The translations under genes and the position numbers were made by a program. This document shows, one piece after another, positions 45,223 through 57,825 of a stretch of 64,000 nucleotides of DNA. This DNA comes from Gigaspora rosea (Eukaryota > Glomeromycota > Glomeromycetes > Diversisporales > Gigasporaceae): positions 176,681 to 240,680 of the forward strand of contig QKWP01000002.1 of assembly GCA_003550325.1 (NCBI GenBank), written 5' to 3'. Positions within the stretch are counted from its first letter, which is position 1, and each line of letters begins with the position of its first letter. The notes below the pieces were generated by a model that saw only the letters and a program-made list of their open reading frames with translations, did no database searches and was not told the DNA's origin.

Positions 45223-46684
45223 GTTTTATCATCGCGTTCAAGCTTTAAGTAATCTCGTATGCAGAAGAAACCTCTAATCGTAAAGCTTCTTTGTTTTACA
45301 AGATTGACTGAAGATGTGTTCAAGAGTGGTGCAAGCAGAAAAAGAAGTTCAAAAAAAATTAGAAATAATAAAAATTTAAATATAGAACAAGTGCAGGTCC
45401 TTGAGGGTCGTGGCAAGAAAGCAGCATACCCTATATTGGAAAAAGAACTGTTGAAATTTATTAAAAAAAGAGAGAAAAAAAGACACAGTAACAACATCAA
45501 TGATTATAAAAGAAACCAACCGTTTAGGCGAAACCATGGATATTAGTGATATGAAGTTTTCACGTAGTTGGGCCAAACATTTCAAGCAATGGTATAAATT
45601 GGTAAAATGTGCTTGAACACAAATAGCACAAAAGGTTCCTGAGGATAAGCTATTAATTTTTCAAAATTTTCTAAAAATTTCGCATGAAAAAGCACGTACC
45701 ATTGAAAAAAATATATTACATTTTTTGATGAAACTTCTATGTGGTTTGACATGCCAAGAGATTTGACGATCGATTTCAAAGGTACTCGTGAGGTACCAAT
45801 TAAAACCACAGGCAATGAAAAACTACAATTTACAGTAGTTTTAGGTTATACAGCAGCCGGGAAGAAACTCCCACTAGCAGTAATCTTTAAATTGAAAAAA
45901 AACAAGAGGCAGATTCCTGCGAGATGTTGTAGTAGCAGTGGTACTCTTTGCAAATATGACTGGCGAATTAATAACTTCCACATATATTCCACAAGTTATT
46001 AGGACTAGGCCAAATGGGTTTTTTAAAAGCAAAGACATCATTTTTGTTGATGCACACTATAGCCATAATCGTGATTATATAATTAAAGCTTTGAATTCAG
46101 AAGGCTTAGATATATTAGAAATCTCCAGTGGAACTACTAGTATTTTGCAGCCACTAGACGTTTCTGTAAATAAGCCTTTTAAGAATGAAATGAAAAAAAG
46201 GTGGGAAGAATAGATGGATAAAGGAGAGAAAAGCTATACTAAAAAAGGGAACCAAAAAAAACATCATATGAACTTGTCTGTTAATGGGTATCTATGTAGA
46301 AAGAAATCAGCCCAAATATTTTAGTCAAATCTTTTGAAGCAGCTGGACTAATACTTAACCCCAATAGTAGTGAAAATGATAAAATGTTACACCGCCTCCA
46401 AGCTATTGTCAAAAATCGCCTAGATGAATTACCCATCGAAGATGTGCATGTAGAAGAGCCAAATTATGTTAATGGTGAGTCAGATAATGATAAATTGGAT
46501 GATAGTAAGCTGGATAATGATGAGTTGAACGATGGTGGGCTGGATGATGAGTTGGATGATTATAAGCTAGATGATGGAGTTGATAATGAACTGGAAGACT
46601 TCGAGCTGGGTTATTATAATGAAAATATTTTTGTTGTGGACAGCTGCGAGGAAATATAAAATAATGAAGTAATGGAAATTGATT
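45223..46684 (+). pseudogene. pogo/Tigger-like DDE_1 transposase, frameshifted
   Basis: The N-terminal helix-turn-helix trace reads FYKID-x-RCVQEWCKQ (45290-45350). A CENP-B/Tc5-type second HTH follows (ILEKELLKFIKK; MKFSRSWAKHFKQWY). The DDE core gives HFFDETSMWFDMP (first Asp, near 45720), TGNEKLQFTVVL, IIFVDAHYSHN (second Asp, near 46040) and LQPLDVSVNKPFK (third Asp, near 46150). The C-terminus is an acidic LDD/LDN repeat tail (46490-46600), common in this family in fungi. Stops include TGA near 45283 and 45615 and TAG 46210-46212; frames change near 45390, 45475, 45715, 45930 and 46280. No CAGT-type ends were found. Its relation to the pogo MITE at 24436 is untested. Confidence 0.85.
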
Positions 46685-47823
46685 AAGAATAGTGATTAAT
46701 AATAAACAAAGCAACGAATCTCTAGAGTAAAATTTACACTTATATTTATTCACTGTTTGAATACTTAAAAATAATTTTAATGATTTTTTGATAACTTACC
46801 GGTAATATCATTAGCCACTTTCTAGATTTTAACAAATCTAAATAATTTGTTAAAGTAAGGCAATTAATTATTTTTGTTTTCATAATTGACTTCTTAACTG
46901 ATAGAGTAATTTTTTTATTTATAAATTAGGTGTTTCCGTGATAGCTTATTATCTTAAATCCAATTATTATATGTAATATGTTAAATGGAGTATAGGGTAT
47001 ATTAGATTAAAGAATAACTTAGCGTTAATGTGCTATAATAGCGATAAATAACTATTTCGCTATGGTAATTATGATCTCATAAGCCATAGATACTGCTAAT
47101 TGAAAATTGATTAAAATTTAAGGTATATATATCTTTGTTTTTTTTTTAATAATAAATTTAATTACCATAATCACTTGATTTAGTAGTATGAACTGAATCT
47201 AAAAATTTAACTATAGCAATTATACTAAGGTGTTATTATATTTTAAAAAGTCCAGCCTTTATTCGTTAATGCAAAATTGTAGTTACTATTACTGTATATC
47301 AATAATGTTGCAGCAAAATCTGATATGCAGACAAATATAGTATATAATAAGTGAACTGGAGTATAACTGGCCCAACTCCTTCTGTTAACTATTCTTTTTT
47401 GGTATTATTATGTGTGTTATTTAAATGTTTTAAGTACAAAATTTTATACCAATCATTTAAAGTCTTCAATAGATGATTTTGTAATAAATAATTTACTACA
47501 ACTTTCGGTAATCTGTGGATTGTTGTTATTGCAATATATTAAGGTCAGCTAGAAAAACTATAAATCTAACTCTTAATGGGTCTTTAGGTTATTGATATAC
47601 AAAAATTTATAGGTATATAAGAAAATACGAAAAATTTTAGAATTGGCGTTGAAATAAATAAAACATTTAAATAGAAAATATAGAAAATATGACTATTGTT
47701 TTATTATAACAAATATATGTTAATTTGAAGTAACATATACGATTATATATAAAATTTAATATTAATTTATTAAATACTGGCTATTTTATGAATCTTAAAG
47801 TCCGAAATTAGAATTTTAATAGT
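46685..47823. other. AT-rich stretch, no gene seen
   Basis: No coding frame, repeat structure or terminal repeat stands out over these ~1.1 kb. Confidence 0.5.
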
Positions 47824-47951
47824 TACCTTATATGGGTGCGCATTATTTCGGGACGCGCATGAGCGTTATTTTGAAACTATATTTGCTATTTTTAGGGGGT
47901 ACAATTTTCAAATTAATGCTCATGTGCATTATTCTGCGAAAATACGGTACC
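47824..47951. mobile_element. Small inverted-repeat element with ACCGTATTTTCGC end
   Basis: The left ACCTTATATGGGTGCGC and right (reverse complement) ACCGTATTTTCGCAGAATA arms share GCATTAT/AATGC and CATGAGC-TTA-TTTGAAA. 128 bp, no clear duplication. Confidence 0.5.
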
Positions 47952-50950
47952 TTTTCTCAACTTAATGAACAATTAGTTGCTAATGTAAATATTGAAAATA
48001 TCAATAATCCTTTAAGTCCTCTTTCAGATGAAATATTCAAGCTAATACATCCAGAAATTAAAGAAATTAAAGATAAAAAGAAGGAAGACCAGAAATTTCT
48101 ATTCCTATTACTAAAAATAAATTGACCTTTATTGAACATAATTTCAATAAACAACAAAAAGCAGATGTAACTCGATTATTACTAGAAAATTCAAATATAT
48201 TTACTACTAAATCCTCTAAACTTCGAAAAACAAATATTGTATATCATAGTATAAATACAGGAGATTCATATCCAATTAAATAGAGAGCATATAGGGCCTC
48301 TTCTGTAGAACAAGACCATAAACAAATTGAATTATAGAAAAAGATGGTATAATTCAAAAATCAGAAAATTCTTGAAGCTCTCCAGTTGTTTTGGTTAAAA
48401 AGAAAAATAGAAAATTATGATTTTGTGCTGACTTTAGAAAATTAAATAATGTAACCAAAAAGAACACTTATACTTTACCCAGAATTGATGAAATGTTGAT
48501 AATTTTGGAAACGCTAAATGCTTTACTTCTCTTGATTTAACTTCTGGATACTGGCAAGTAGAAGTAAAAAAAGAAGACAAAGAGAAGACCACCTTTATAA
48601 CAAAATTTGGTCTTTATGAGTTTAATGTCATGCCGTTTGGACTATACAATGCCCCGTTTACATTTCAAAGGCTTATGGACATTGTTCTACAACTAGTTTT
48701 ATGAAAGAAAGCTATAGTATATATAGATGACATTAATATTTATTCAGAAACATTCGAACAACATATAAAAGATATTCAGGAAGTATTCAATCTTATTAAG
48801 AATGCCAATCTCAGAATAAACCCAGAAAAATACCATTTTTGTACCAATGAAATGCAATTTCTTGGCCATATAGTCAGAATTGAAGGAATTAAACCTAATC
48901 CCCAAAAAGTTAATAATTGAATAAACTTCTACCTTTGAAAAACATCTCACAACTTAGAGCTTTTCTAAGCTTAGCATTGTACTATCACCAATTTAAAGAA
49001 GAATTTTCTAAAAAGGCTGGACCTTTACCCAAGTTACTTAGAAAAGATAAAGAATTTAAATGGGATGAACCACAACAAAACATGCTTGATTGGTTTAAAC
49101 AATACTTAACTCAATCCCTATCTTACAATATCCTGATTACTCTGAACCTTTTATTTTATTCACAGACGCTTCTTACTAAGGACCTGGTGCAGTTCTATTC
49201 CAAATTAAAAATGGTCGAGAGCATGTAATTGCTTACACTAGTCGAACTTTAACTCCTGCTAAACAAAACTATAGTACCGTCGAACTTGAATATTTAGCAG
49301 TTATTTGGGCCGTAAAATACTTTCATTATAATATTTATGGAACGAGATTTACTTTAATTACTGATCATAAAGCTTTACAATAGCTACTCAATTTATGTAC
49401 AATCAACGATAATAAAAGAATTACAAGATAGAGATTAACCCTACAAGAATAGTGAGTAGCCAAAACAAAAATGCTGATTTCCTTTCACACTACATGAATA
49501 TTTAAAAAACAATGGATAAAAAACAATATAATCAACTATTTCAATATCTCTCTACTCTACAATTTGACAAGGACGCCACTAAATAGCAAAAATCTTAAAT
49601 TCCAAAAAAAGCCAAAAATTATTTTGTCGAAAATAACAAAATATATCGATAAAACAAAGAAAAAACCAAAGAGTGATCAAAAATGATCAAAAATACCTCA
49701 TCTTATATACACTACATGACAACCAAGAAGTATATTTAGGAATTAGTACTACTTATAACAAAATAAAAGAACAATACTTTTGATCTACTATGTATAATGA
49801 TATCAAGAAGTATGTTCAAACATGTGATATTTGCCAATGCAGAGGACATGAAGTAAAACAACAAAATCTACAATCTTTAAAAGTAAAATATTTATTCTAC
49901 CAAGTTGGGATTGATATTAAAGGACCTTTAATACCTACCAAACAAGGCAACAGATATATAATTGTTGCAATAGATTATTTGACAAAATGGCCTGAAGCAA
50001 GAGTCGTAGCAGATATAAAAGCCATATCAGTAGCTAAATTTATTTATGAAAATATTTTTTGTCGACATGGGACCCCTACTATATTACTCTTAGACTGAGA
50101 ATCCAATTTCATGAGTGAAGTAATAAAAGAATTGTGCCAAAATCTTTAAATAAAACATCATAAATCATCAGTCTACTGATCTCAAACGAATGGGATGATT
50201 GAACGATTTAATAGAACTATTGGTGAAGCTTTTGCTAAAATTACAAGTTATAAATACAAAGAATAAAATGAAATCCTACCTTCAGTATTATTAGCTTATA
50301 GAACCATGAAACATAGTACTACTAAGTTCACTCCATTTTCATTTATTTATGGACATGAAAGGACCCCGAAATATACATAGATAGGTCAGGTATGAGGTTG
50401 CTTATTTTTGAGATTTTTTATGCAAATCTTTTCTAATTATAGTAATTTTTTGCTTATTTTTGAAGATTTTTCTGCAGATCTTTCCTTTTTTAGTAACCCT
50501 ATAATTAACCTGACCTATCTATGTATATTTTGGGGTCCTGATGTGAAGCTAAATTACAAATAGAAACAATAATAGAATCATATTACGAAGAAGACTTATT
50601 ATTCTACGAATTCTTATTAAAAAAAATGTTCGAAATCGAAGATGTTTTAATTAAACAACAAAATAAAGCACTGGAAAATATACAAAAGGAACACACAAAA
50701 ATATCATGACAAACACATTAAGCATACTAAATTAAAAATTAGTGATTAAGTTTTAGTTGCCAAATCATTTCTTAAAAATGTATTTTCTGCAAAATTAGAA
50801 GAACAATTTATGGGACCTTATATAATCTATAATATATTAGATTTTGGAGTTTACAAATTACAAACCTTAGATGCACAGGTCGAACATGAAAATATCAGAC
50901 AAACTATCTGCTATCTGATATTTCTATATTACATAACGATAGTTTAACAA
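47952..50950 (+). mobile_element. Second Ty3/gypsy fossil, pol only
   Basis: RT (LDLTSGYWQVEVKKED near 48540; FNVMPFGLYNAP near 48630), RNase H (TDHKALQ near 49365) and integrase (KKYVQTCDICQ near 49810; DYLTKWPEARVV near 49975; MIERFNRT near 50195) in gypsy order. No LTRs, and gag is not recognisable, so it is a truncated, clearly broken copy with many breaks. It is a different lineage from the 31-44 kb element, judged by the divergent motif spellings. A 180-bp MITE lies inside at 50360-50539. Confidence 0.85.
50352..50547. mobile_element. 180-bp MITE with 32-bp TIRs in the integrase region
   Basis: Body 50360-50539. The ends AGGACCCCGAAATATACATA and (reverse complement) AGGACCCCAAAATATACATA both continue GATAGGTCAGGT. 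Flanks gacatgaa / gatgtgaa are a diverged 8-bp duplication (6 of 8). The high TIR identity suggests a later insertion than its host. Confidence 0.85.
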
Positions 50951-51851
50951 AATATAGTTAACTAAAACAACTGGTTTATATGTTGCCAAAATCTGTCTAA
51001 TATTTTGATTTTTTATGAGAAAATTTTAGATAAATATTGGAAAGGCCAATTTTTGAAGAAACTTAGATGATATTTTGGTTATTATATTGGGAAAATTTTA
51101 ATCAGATATCGACCAATATTGGCTAACATCGGCTAGCTTATATTGAATGAAAGTGCGTTATAATATCAGTGATAGATCAGTGAGGTTTTTGCTATTTTTC
51201 TAAAAATATCAGCTATCAGATATATGTATACATCGATATCGATATAATAAATTAAACTCAAAACGTTAAAATCATGAGTGTAAATAGAAATTTTTATCAT
51301 CTAGATATTCAGATGATCCTCTCAGTTAAAGATTCTTCAGTTAATAACATACAAATAAAGAACTAGTATTTTATGGCTTTAAGCAATTATTATATAAGAG
51401 AATATATATGTATGTAGTCTTTATTTAAGGATGATTTCATATAATATATATTAGATTGTGAACTAAGGGTGAGAGCAATCCTTATATACTTATCATTTTT
51501 CATAATGTTTATGCTAAGATGGTAATGTCTATATTATTAAGTATGACTCATATATGCTTTCCGGCAAGCAACTCATTTTATCAAGTTTATACAAGCACCA
51601 AAATATCGAGTATATATATATCTATATATGTTAATATAGTAACAACATAATAAACTGAACAAATATTAAAGAAAAATATATGACGCAATTATTCGTTATA
51701 ATATAAAGATAGCTGATTTTTCCATATATATAATGTACAGTATATTTATATAATTTATAATAAATTAAAAATCCAGTAGTAATACAGTAGTAATACAGTG
51801 GATTAACATATAGATAATAATAGATTATCATGTAATACAATGCAATATGCA
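50951..51851. other. AT-rich stretch, no gene seen
   Basis: Contains a CGATATTGGCTAACATCGGC-like motif near 51110 that recurs loosely near 62850. The minus-strand Tyr-rich frame at 51631-51852 is compositional. Confidence 0.45.
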
Positions 51852-54800
51852 TTATATATTGTACTTTCTATTTAATGGGATCACTGACATATAATCCTGA
51901 TACTTTCTTGAACCAACGGTAAATGTTCCTGCTACAAATCTTCCCAGTATGTTATGTACTGGAATTATGCAATCACGATCTATATCATAAAAATCATTAT
52001 GCGATAATTCCACATTACAAAGCTTATCGTCCTTTTTGCTGATGCTAAGATGATACCTTAAGGGTAGAGGGTACGTAGATCATTTTTATATAGTTTTCAT
52101 ATGGTATTTTGAAATTTTTATATAAAATTGATATATGCTACTAATAAAACTTTTTTAAATTACAACTAATTTTTATTAAAATTTTACAAAATATAAATAA
52201 ACCAATTTATCTATTATAGTAAAATTTGAACTATTATTATATTTTAAAAAAATATTCTTGTATATATCATAAAGTTTTTCTGGGTTGGACAAAAATTTTC
52301 TGGGTTGCACAAATTGCTAATGCTGATTGGTCAATTTACGTAAATTTATAAGTTAGTTTTATTACTAAATTTTAATACCCAATCGTTAAAATTTCATATT
52401 TTACTGAGTTTTTAACCAATTTTAATGATTTTACTATTATTGGAATCAGATAAGCCTACTCTACAAATTTGGCTTAAAATATAATTAGGTCATTTATTAT
52501 AATTTTTCATAAAATTAAATATAAAAAAAATTTACCATTAAGTTTATATATAATTTTAAAATAGTACCCTCTACCCTTAAATTCTCATTTTGTATTTTTT
52601 TATATCAACGAATATAGGCGAGGCTGTGCTTTGTTGATTCTTCCGGATAATCAAGATAATGTTCAAAAAAGAACTGAACCTGGCCCAGATATGTATTTAC
52701 TCCATCTTCATCGTCAAATTTTGCAAGAATTCTTGATGAACTTTCATATCTTTTAGAAAATATAGAACCGAAAACTTCATCACTTATTCGTATTCTTCCA
52801 TATTGATTTATTATAAACGATATGCCTATCGACCCATTTAAATCCAAATCTTCAGGCAGAACGAATATATTGGTGTCATAAGCATTATTATAATATTTGA
52901 CGAGTAACTCTATAAAGTCTCGTTAGATGTATACATTCATTTTTTTAGGTATAAGAAAAATTTCAGGAAATGAATCGGCCCTAGTACCGGTGCCGATTTC
53001 TTCCTCTACCGATTTTGATATAGAAAGAAAATTTATTACATCTTCGTTAGACATTTCATAATTACCCAAACTGCCAGAATATTTTTTTGGAGCCAAAATA
53101 GACAAATCTTCGAATAAATTAGCACTATTACTATTATTAATTAATCTGTCAATTTGTCTGTTTCGTTGAATGATATTCATAAATTCCAGCTCAATTTTCC
53201 TATTACTATTTTTGTAGCTTCCTAAAAATTTAATTAATATTGTTTAGAAGATAGAGATATCGACCACCTATTATTGACTTTTGTTTTAAACAAATTATTA
53301 ATCTTTTAATTATATTTACCTAGTAATCCATTCATCTGTTCAAAACTGAAACACCAAAAAGACCATAATCTAATGCACATTTAGATATGTGAAGGCATAG
53401 GTAAAGGTTTGGAGAAATCTTCTCGGAACTATAGATTTCTTCGATAATTTCTATCATAGCTATCAGACATTGGTATGCTTCTTCTAAATTTCTTACATCG
53501 ATTATTCTACAAACCAATATGCTACAAGCCCGGATGAAATAAGTAAGAATTTTCTATCAGCATCACATAACAGATTCCAACAAATAGTAGTAGCATATAC
53601 GAGGATAAAAGTCTTCCACTGGTTTGCTGTGAATCTTGAAAATCCTTCACCAGTAGAGATTTTACAAGGAATTCTACCAATATCTGATGGCATATCGATT
53701 TTATCTACCAATTGCTGCATAATTTTTAAATTTTGAGAAGTTAATCTTTCACCTTCTATCCATAATCTAGTTATGATCCATTTTGCTATTCCCAAGAAGA
53801 GGCAATGCATTGGATTGGGTCCACTACCAGGAATCTAACGGAATTGAAGTATGAAAGCCTATAGATTTCAGACCATCTGACAAGAGTATCAGAAAGATAC
53901 TGTTTTCTTCGTTTAGCTGTCTTGCAATTTTTCCAATTTATTGCATCGTTTCGGATAAGGTTGTGGTCATGTTCTACAAACCAGGACTTTATATTGGAAA
54001 TACCACCAAAATGAGGTTGGTTCCAAATATCATAATTAGCTCTTTTATAGTAGCGATGGCATGCAGCCTTAGCCGAAATATGCCCGCAAAGTTTCCTTGC
54101 TACAGGTAAGTCACTAGAGCAGCAATTTACTGCACATTTGATTCTCTTGCTAGATGGGAACTCAAACGTAGCCGATAGGTCTATTCCTTCCCAGAGCTCT
54201 ATAAGCTGATTGATAATAGGTGCCAAGTAATGGTTTAACTGATGCAGCTTTGGTTCTGATAGCCCAGGTATGATAGACAATGTTATTATATTGGATGGTT
54301 TAAACCTTTTATATATATTAAATAACATCATATTTGATTAACGAATGTAAAAAAAAAATAAAAAAAAAATAAAAAAAAAACAAAAACCTTTCTTGACGTG
54401 AAAGATTATATATAACAGCATATATGACCCTATGCTATATTGAGACGTCTCAAATAGTTGAAACTAGTCCAAGTTTAGCATCAATCCTATATGGCTATCA
54501 GCTGTTTCTGGACGAAAAAATAACTCCTCTTCATCATCAGAGAATGATTTCCATATCCTGCCATCATATATATTTGATAATTGGGGTTTTGAAGGTCGAT
54601 AGGCCCATCTTCTGCATGCCTCTTCAAATCCTGATTGCTGGAATAGCTTTAGGAACTGTTGCTTGAGATTTACTACAGGATAAATTGATACTGACTTTTT
54701 GATTATTCCATCTTGCACCCTGACTTTTTTCGAAAGTATTGTATCGCATAATACTTATCTGCTGATATTTATATAGTTTGGAAATTCCACATGAGTACAG

Positions 54801-55503
54801 CGAAGTATTTTGGTATTTGTCCTGCTTTTTTTGTTGAAATATCTTTTGGATTATATAATTTGCAACAAGATTCGCATACAGCGAATCTTGTTGCATAATC
54901 TAATATACCAGCTATCTTTATTGCAACGTCTATTGATGTAGGAAGGCCACAATATTTTTGTTCATCAATATGAGTTAACAAACGCCAGAGATATTTATCA
55001 GGGTATAAATGCTTGTATCAGAATGCCGATATTTTTGTTGGTAACGAAAAACCCACAATACAATTCCTAATAAATCTTCATCAACAATTCTGGCATTGGT
55101 CTCTGGGGTATCATCTAAATCAGGTGCATCGAACCTTATTAAATTCTCTTTTTCACTCTCTTCTTTGCCCTCTTCTTCAGTTTCAGTTTCATCAGTTTTT
55201 TCGCTTTTCATGTCATTATTTTCATTTTCATTTTCATCATCATCAGAAGAATCTGACAAAACTTTTCCAGAATAAAAGGATGACATTTTTGTATTATGAA
55301 AGCAGGAATCGAAGATTTTCAGGCTGTGACAGAGGCATCAAATTATATGATTCACTATCTGACTTTTTACTATCTGTTGAATCAATAACCTGATCCATTA
55401 AAAAAATACTACAGAAACAAGCTACTTTTTTGCGCGTACGTCTTTTTGTTTGTAAAGTAAAAGCAGGTTTTTTAACAATTTCTTTGTTTGTTTTGTAAGT
55501 CAT
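51852..55503 (-). pseudogene. Tnp2-type transposase, second copy, with intron and MITE insertion
   Basis: Homologue of the 2486-5566 copy. On the minus strand: Lys/Arg-rich start (from 55503), acidic linker (SDSSDDDENENENND, from 55286), zinc-like CESCCKLYN (54981-54769), first catalytic region LNLD (54470, its Trp now TAG, then FQ), INHYLAPI-type QLNHYLAPI, VARKLCGHISAKAACH, second Asp VVDPIQC/MHCLFLGIAKW (about 53800), Glu region with a MNGLLG start at 53330, and C-terminus CIIPVHNILGRF ending RKYNI at TAA 51852-51854. An intron at 53222-53319 (GTAAAT...TTTTTAG, 98 bp) joins MNGLLG to SYKNSNRKIE in frame (phase 1). A TTAA MITE (52062-52576) interrupts the last exon; upstream of it LAYIR is followed by TGA where relatives have Trp. 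Other frameshifts lie near 54980, 54750, 54340, 53790 and 52870-52920. Confidence 0.85.
52058..52580. mobile_element. MITE of the TTAA-flanked GGGTAG family (copy 2) in a transposase exon
   Basis: Body 52062-52576 with ends GGGTAGAGGGTACG and GTACCCTCTACCC, flanked by TTAA at 52058-52061 and 52577-52580. Taking away the body and one TTAA gives, on the minus strand, an uninterrupted frame ...IQNENLRYHLSISKKDDK across the site. Same family as 20817-21191. Confidence 0.9.
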
Positions 55504-57825
55504 GATGAAATATCTATGTTAAGAAGCAAGACACGATATTAAAAAAGGTACAAAGAAACAGTATTAAGAAGTAAAAAAAATATTAAGAGAGAAAATATTA
55601 AGAGAGAAAATATTAAGAGAGAAAATAGCTTACAAAAATGGTTTAACATATTTATATTTCAGAGAAAAGAACAACATTCGTAATTCATTTTTTATTATCA
55701 ATTGTACAATATGCATATCGGACAAAGAATATTTTATTTTACACTTTTTACACATTTTACACATATAGTGATTTATAATTTATTTATTAATGATTGTTTA
55801 TTTATTAATGATTATTCTTTTATCCAAGGGATTCCTTCCTTTTGTAATGGCGAAATTACCTCTTTTTTATACTATTTTATACCAGAAAGGGTGTAAGAGG
55901 CTTAAACAATGATTTACAATTTATCAACTAATGCCTTCTTTTCCTTTTCGCTTTCACAAGCCATTATTTTACCAGATGGTTCTCTCTTTGGAAATGCAGA
56001 ATCTTCTTTCGACAATCTCTAAGCCCGAAATGATGATCCAAAGGTTCTTGAGGTTGATCATTACAAAGCCCCAACTTAATGATCACTATATTACTGCCCA
56101 CTTTCGCACCTAGCTCGTAACAATAGGTTTCAAAACAAAGAGTATTAACACTACTCCTACAGTCAACCATCCAGCCAACGTTTTCTCTCGTGGTGATCAG
56201 TAATTTATTTTTTAATATCAATTGTACAATATGCATATCGGACAAAGTATATTTTATTTTACACTTTTTATATAAGTTCAAAGCAAAAAGCAAAAGCAAT
56301 AGCATTGGTAATTTTATTTTTAATTTTATTTTTAATATCAATTGTACAATAATTTGGAAGTTTATTTTAAATTTCTATTACAGAATTCACATGTTTTATT
56401 TTTATTATATAGAATCAGAGTAACAGATATACATTTCGAAGAAAAGTTAAAAAAAAATCAAGAAATCAAAAATTAATTTGGTTTAATATTTTAAAAAAAT
56501 CAAAGAATGAAAGTTTAATTTGTTTTGATGAAATAGAAGTTTAATTTGTTTTAATAAAATCGGAGTTTAGGTTAACTTGTTTTGACTAGATTATTTTTAC
56601 TAGATTATTTTTACTAGTATATTGATAAAATTAATCAATTAATTATATTTTTACTCTGTGATTTGTAAATTTCAGTATCCGATATATATATCAGAAAATA
56701 ATAAAGTCAATTACTTTTTATTATTGGGTCAAAAAGTGATGAAATCAAAATTTTATTTTTATTATTATACAAGCATAAATTATATAAATAAAATATATAT
56801 ATATATAAATTTTTAAAATATGATTTATATGTGTAATGTTATATGTATAAAAAAAATTTTTTTTTAAAATACGATTTACATATAGTTTTGTTTATTTTAC
56901 TAAAAATAAAATAAAGTTATGAAAAATGATCATATGCATTGTACAATATTAAGGGATTAGTATTGAGGTTTATTTAAAGGTTACTATTTAAAAAAAAAGA
57001 AAAAAAAGGTTAAACGGTTTTATAAAACAATCTAAAAAATAACTCAGCGACTTGCTTATTTTCAAAAAAAATTATATATATAAATGTAAACTTTTTTTAT
57101 AAATAAAAAAAACTCACCTGACAAAAAATGTAGTCAAACATTTCCAGAATTTTGCAAAATTTGACCGGCCAACCAATTTAAGTTTGTATGACCTAATAGA
57201 AAAAAAACAATTGATACAGAAAAGCGATATAGGTATCAGAAGTTTATAGTTGACTCTGAAAAAAAATTATTCGAATTAAAACGGCATAGTATTTCACATG
57301 TAATAGTTTATTTCATCATGTAATTAATTGTTTATTTCATCATATAATAGTTTATTTTAAATTATCGAAGTTTATTTTACAATTTAATGACATTGAAATT
57401 TTTTTCGATAATTACATACGTAATGACAACCAAACTTCATGACAAATTTCTTTTTTTTTTTGAATATAAAATTATCCGTTTTTCAAATCTTATTTATCTT
57501 CTACAAATAAATTTCTTCCATTACTATTTGATACTTCACTTTTTATTTAATTTTTTTTCCGTTAACTAACATTTTTTTTTCTACAAGTAAATTTCTTCTA
57601 TTACTATTTGATACACCTTCGTTCATTCGATAATTTCGCATTTCTTTCAATATTCAAAATAGCCCTTGGGCTTTTTTTATACACACAAATATAGATAATA
57701 CTTATCTATTTGATACAACTTCGCTTCATATTCAATAACTTTCTTCGTGTTGGGTCTTTTTTATTCATAGTAGTTTTGAAAATTTTGGAAAATTTTGGTC
57801 TTATTTTTTTACAAATATTCATATC
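55504..57825. other. AT-rich stretch with direct repeats
   Basis: 55585-55627: three copies of AATATTAAGAGAGAA. 55688-55755 and 56207-56275: a ~68-bp direct repeat (ATCAATTGTACAATATGCAT, CGGACAAAG), with a third partial copy at 56336. 56440-57700 has no gene. It may include the 5' end of the Tnp2 element, but no terminal repeat was identified. Confidence 0.5.
55964..56290 (-). CDS. Unrecognised minus-strand frame
   Basis: An open frame of about 100 codons lies between the two 68-bp direct repeats. The most protein-like part reads GWMVDCRSSVNTLCFETY and LGLCNDQPQEPLDHHFGL. It has a distant feel of an aspartic-protease fold but lacks the D-T/S-G triad, so no function is claimed. GC content is higher than its flanks. 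Confidence 0.25.
   Translation of the reverse strand, partial: LFALNLYKKCKIKYTLSDMHIVQLILKNKLLITTRENVGWMVDCRSSVNTLCFETYCYELGAKVGSNIVIIKLGLCNDQPQEPLDHHFGLRDCRKKILHFQRENHLVK

Noticed and set aside
46469-46753. His/Tyr-rich minus-strand frame
   Set aside because: Antisense of the acidic LDD-repeat tail of the pogo-like transposase.
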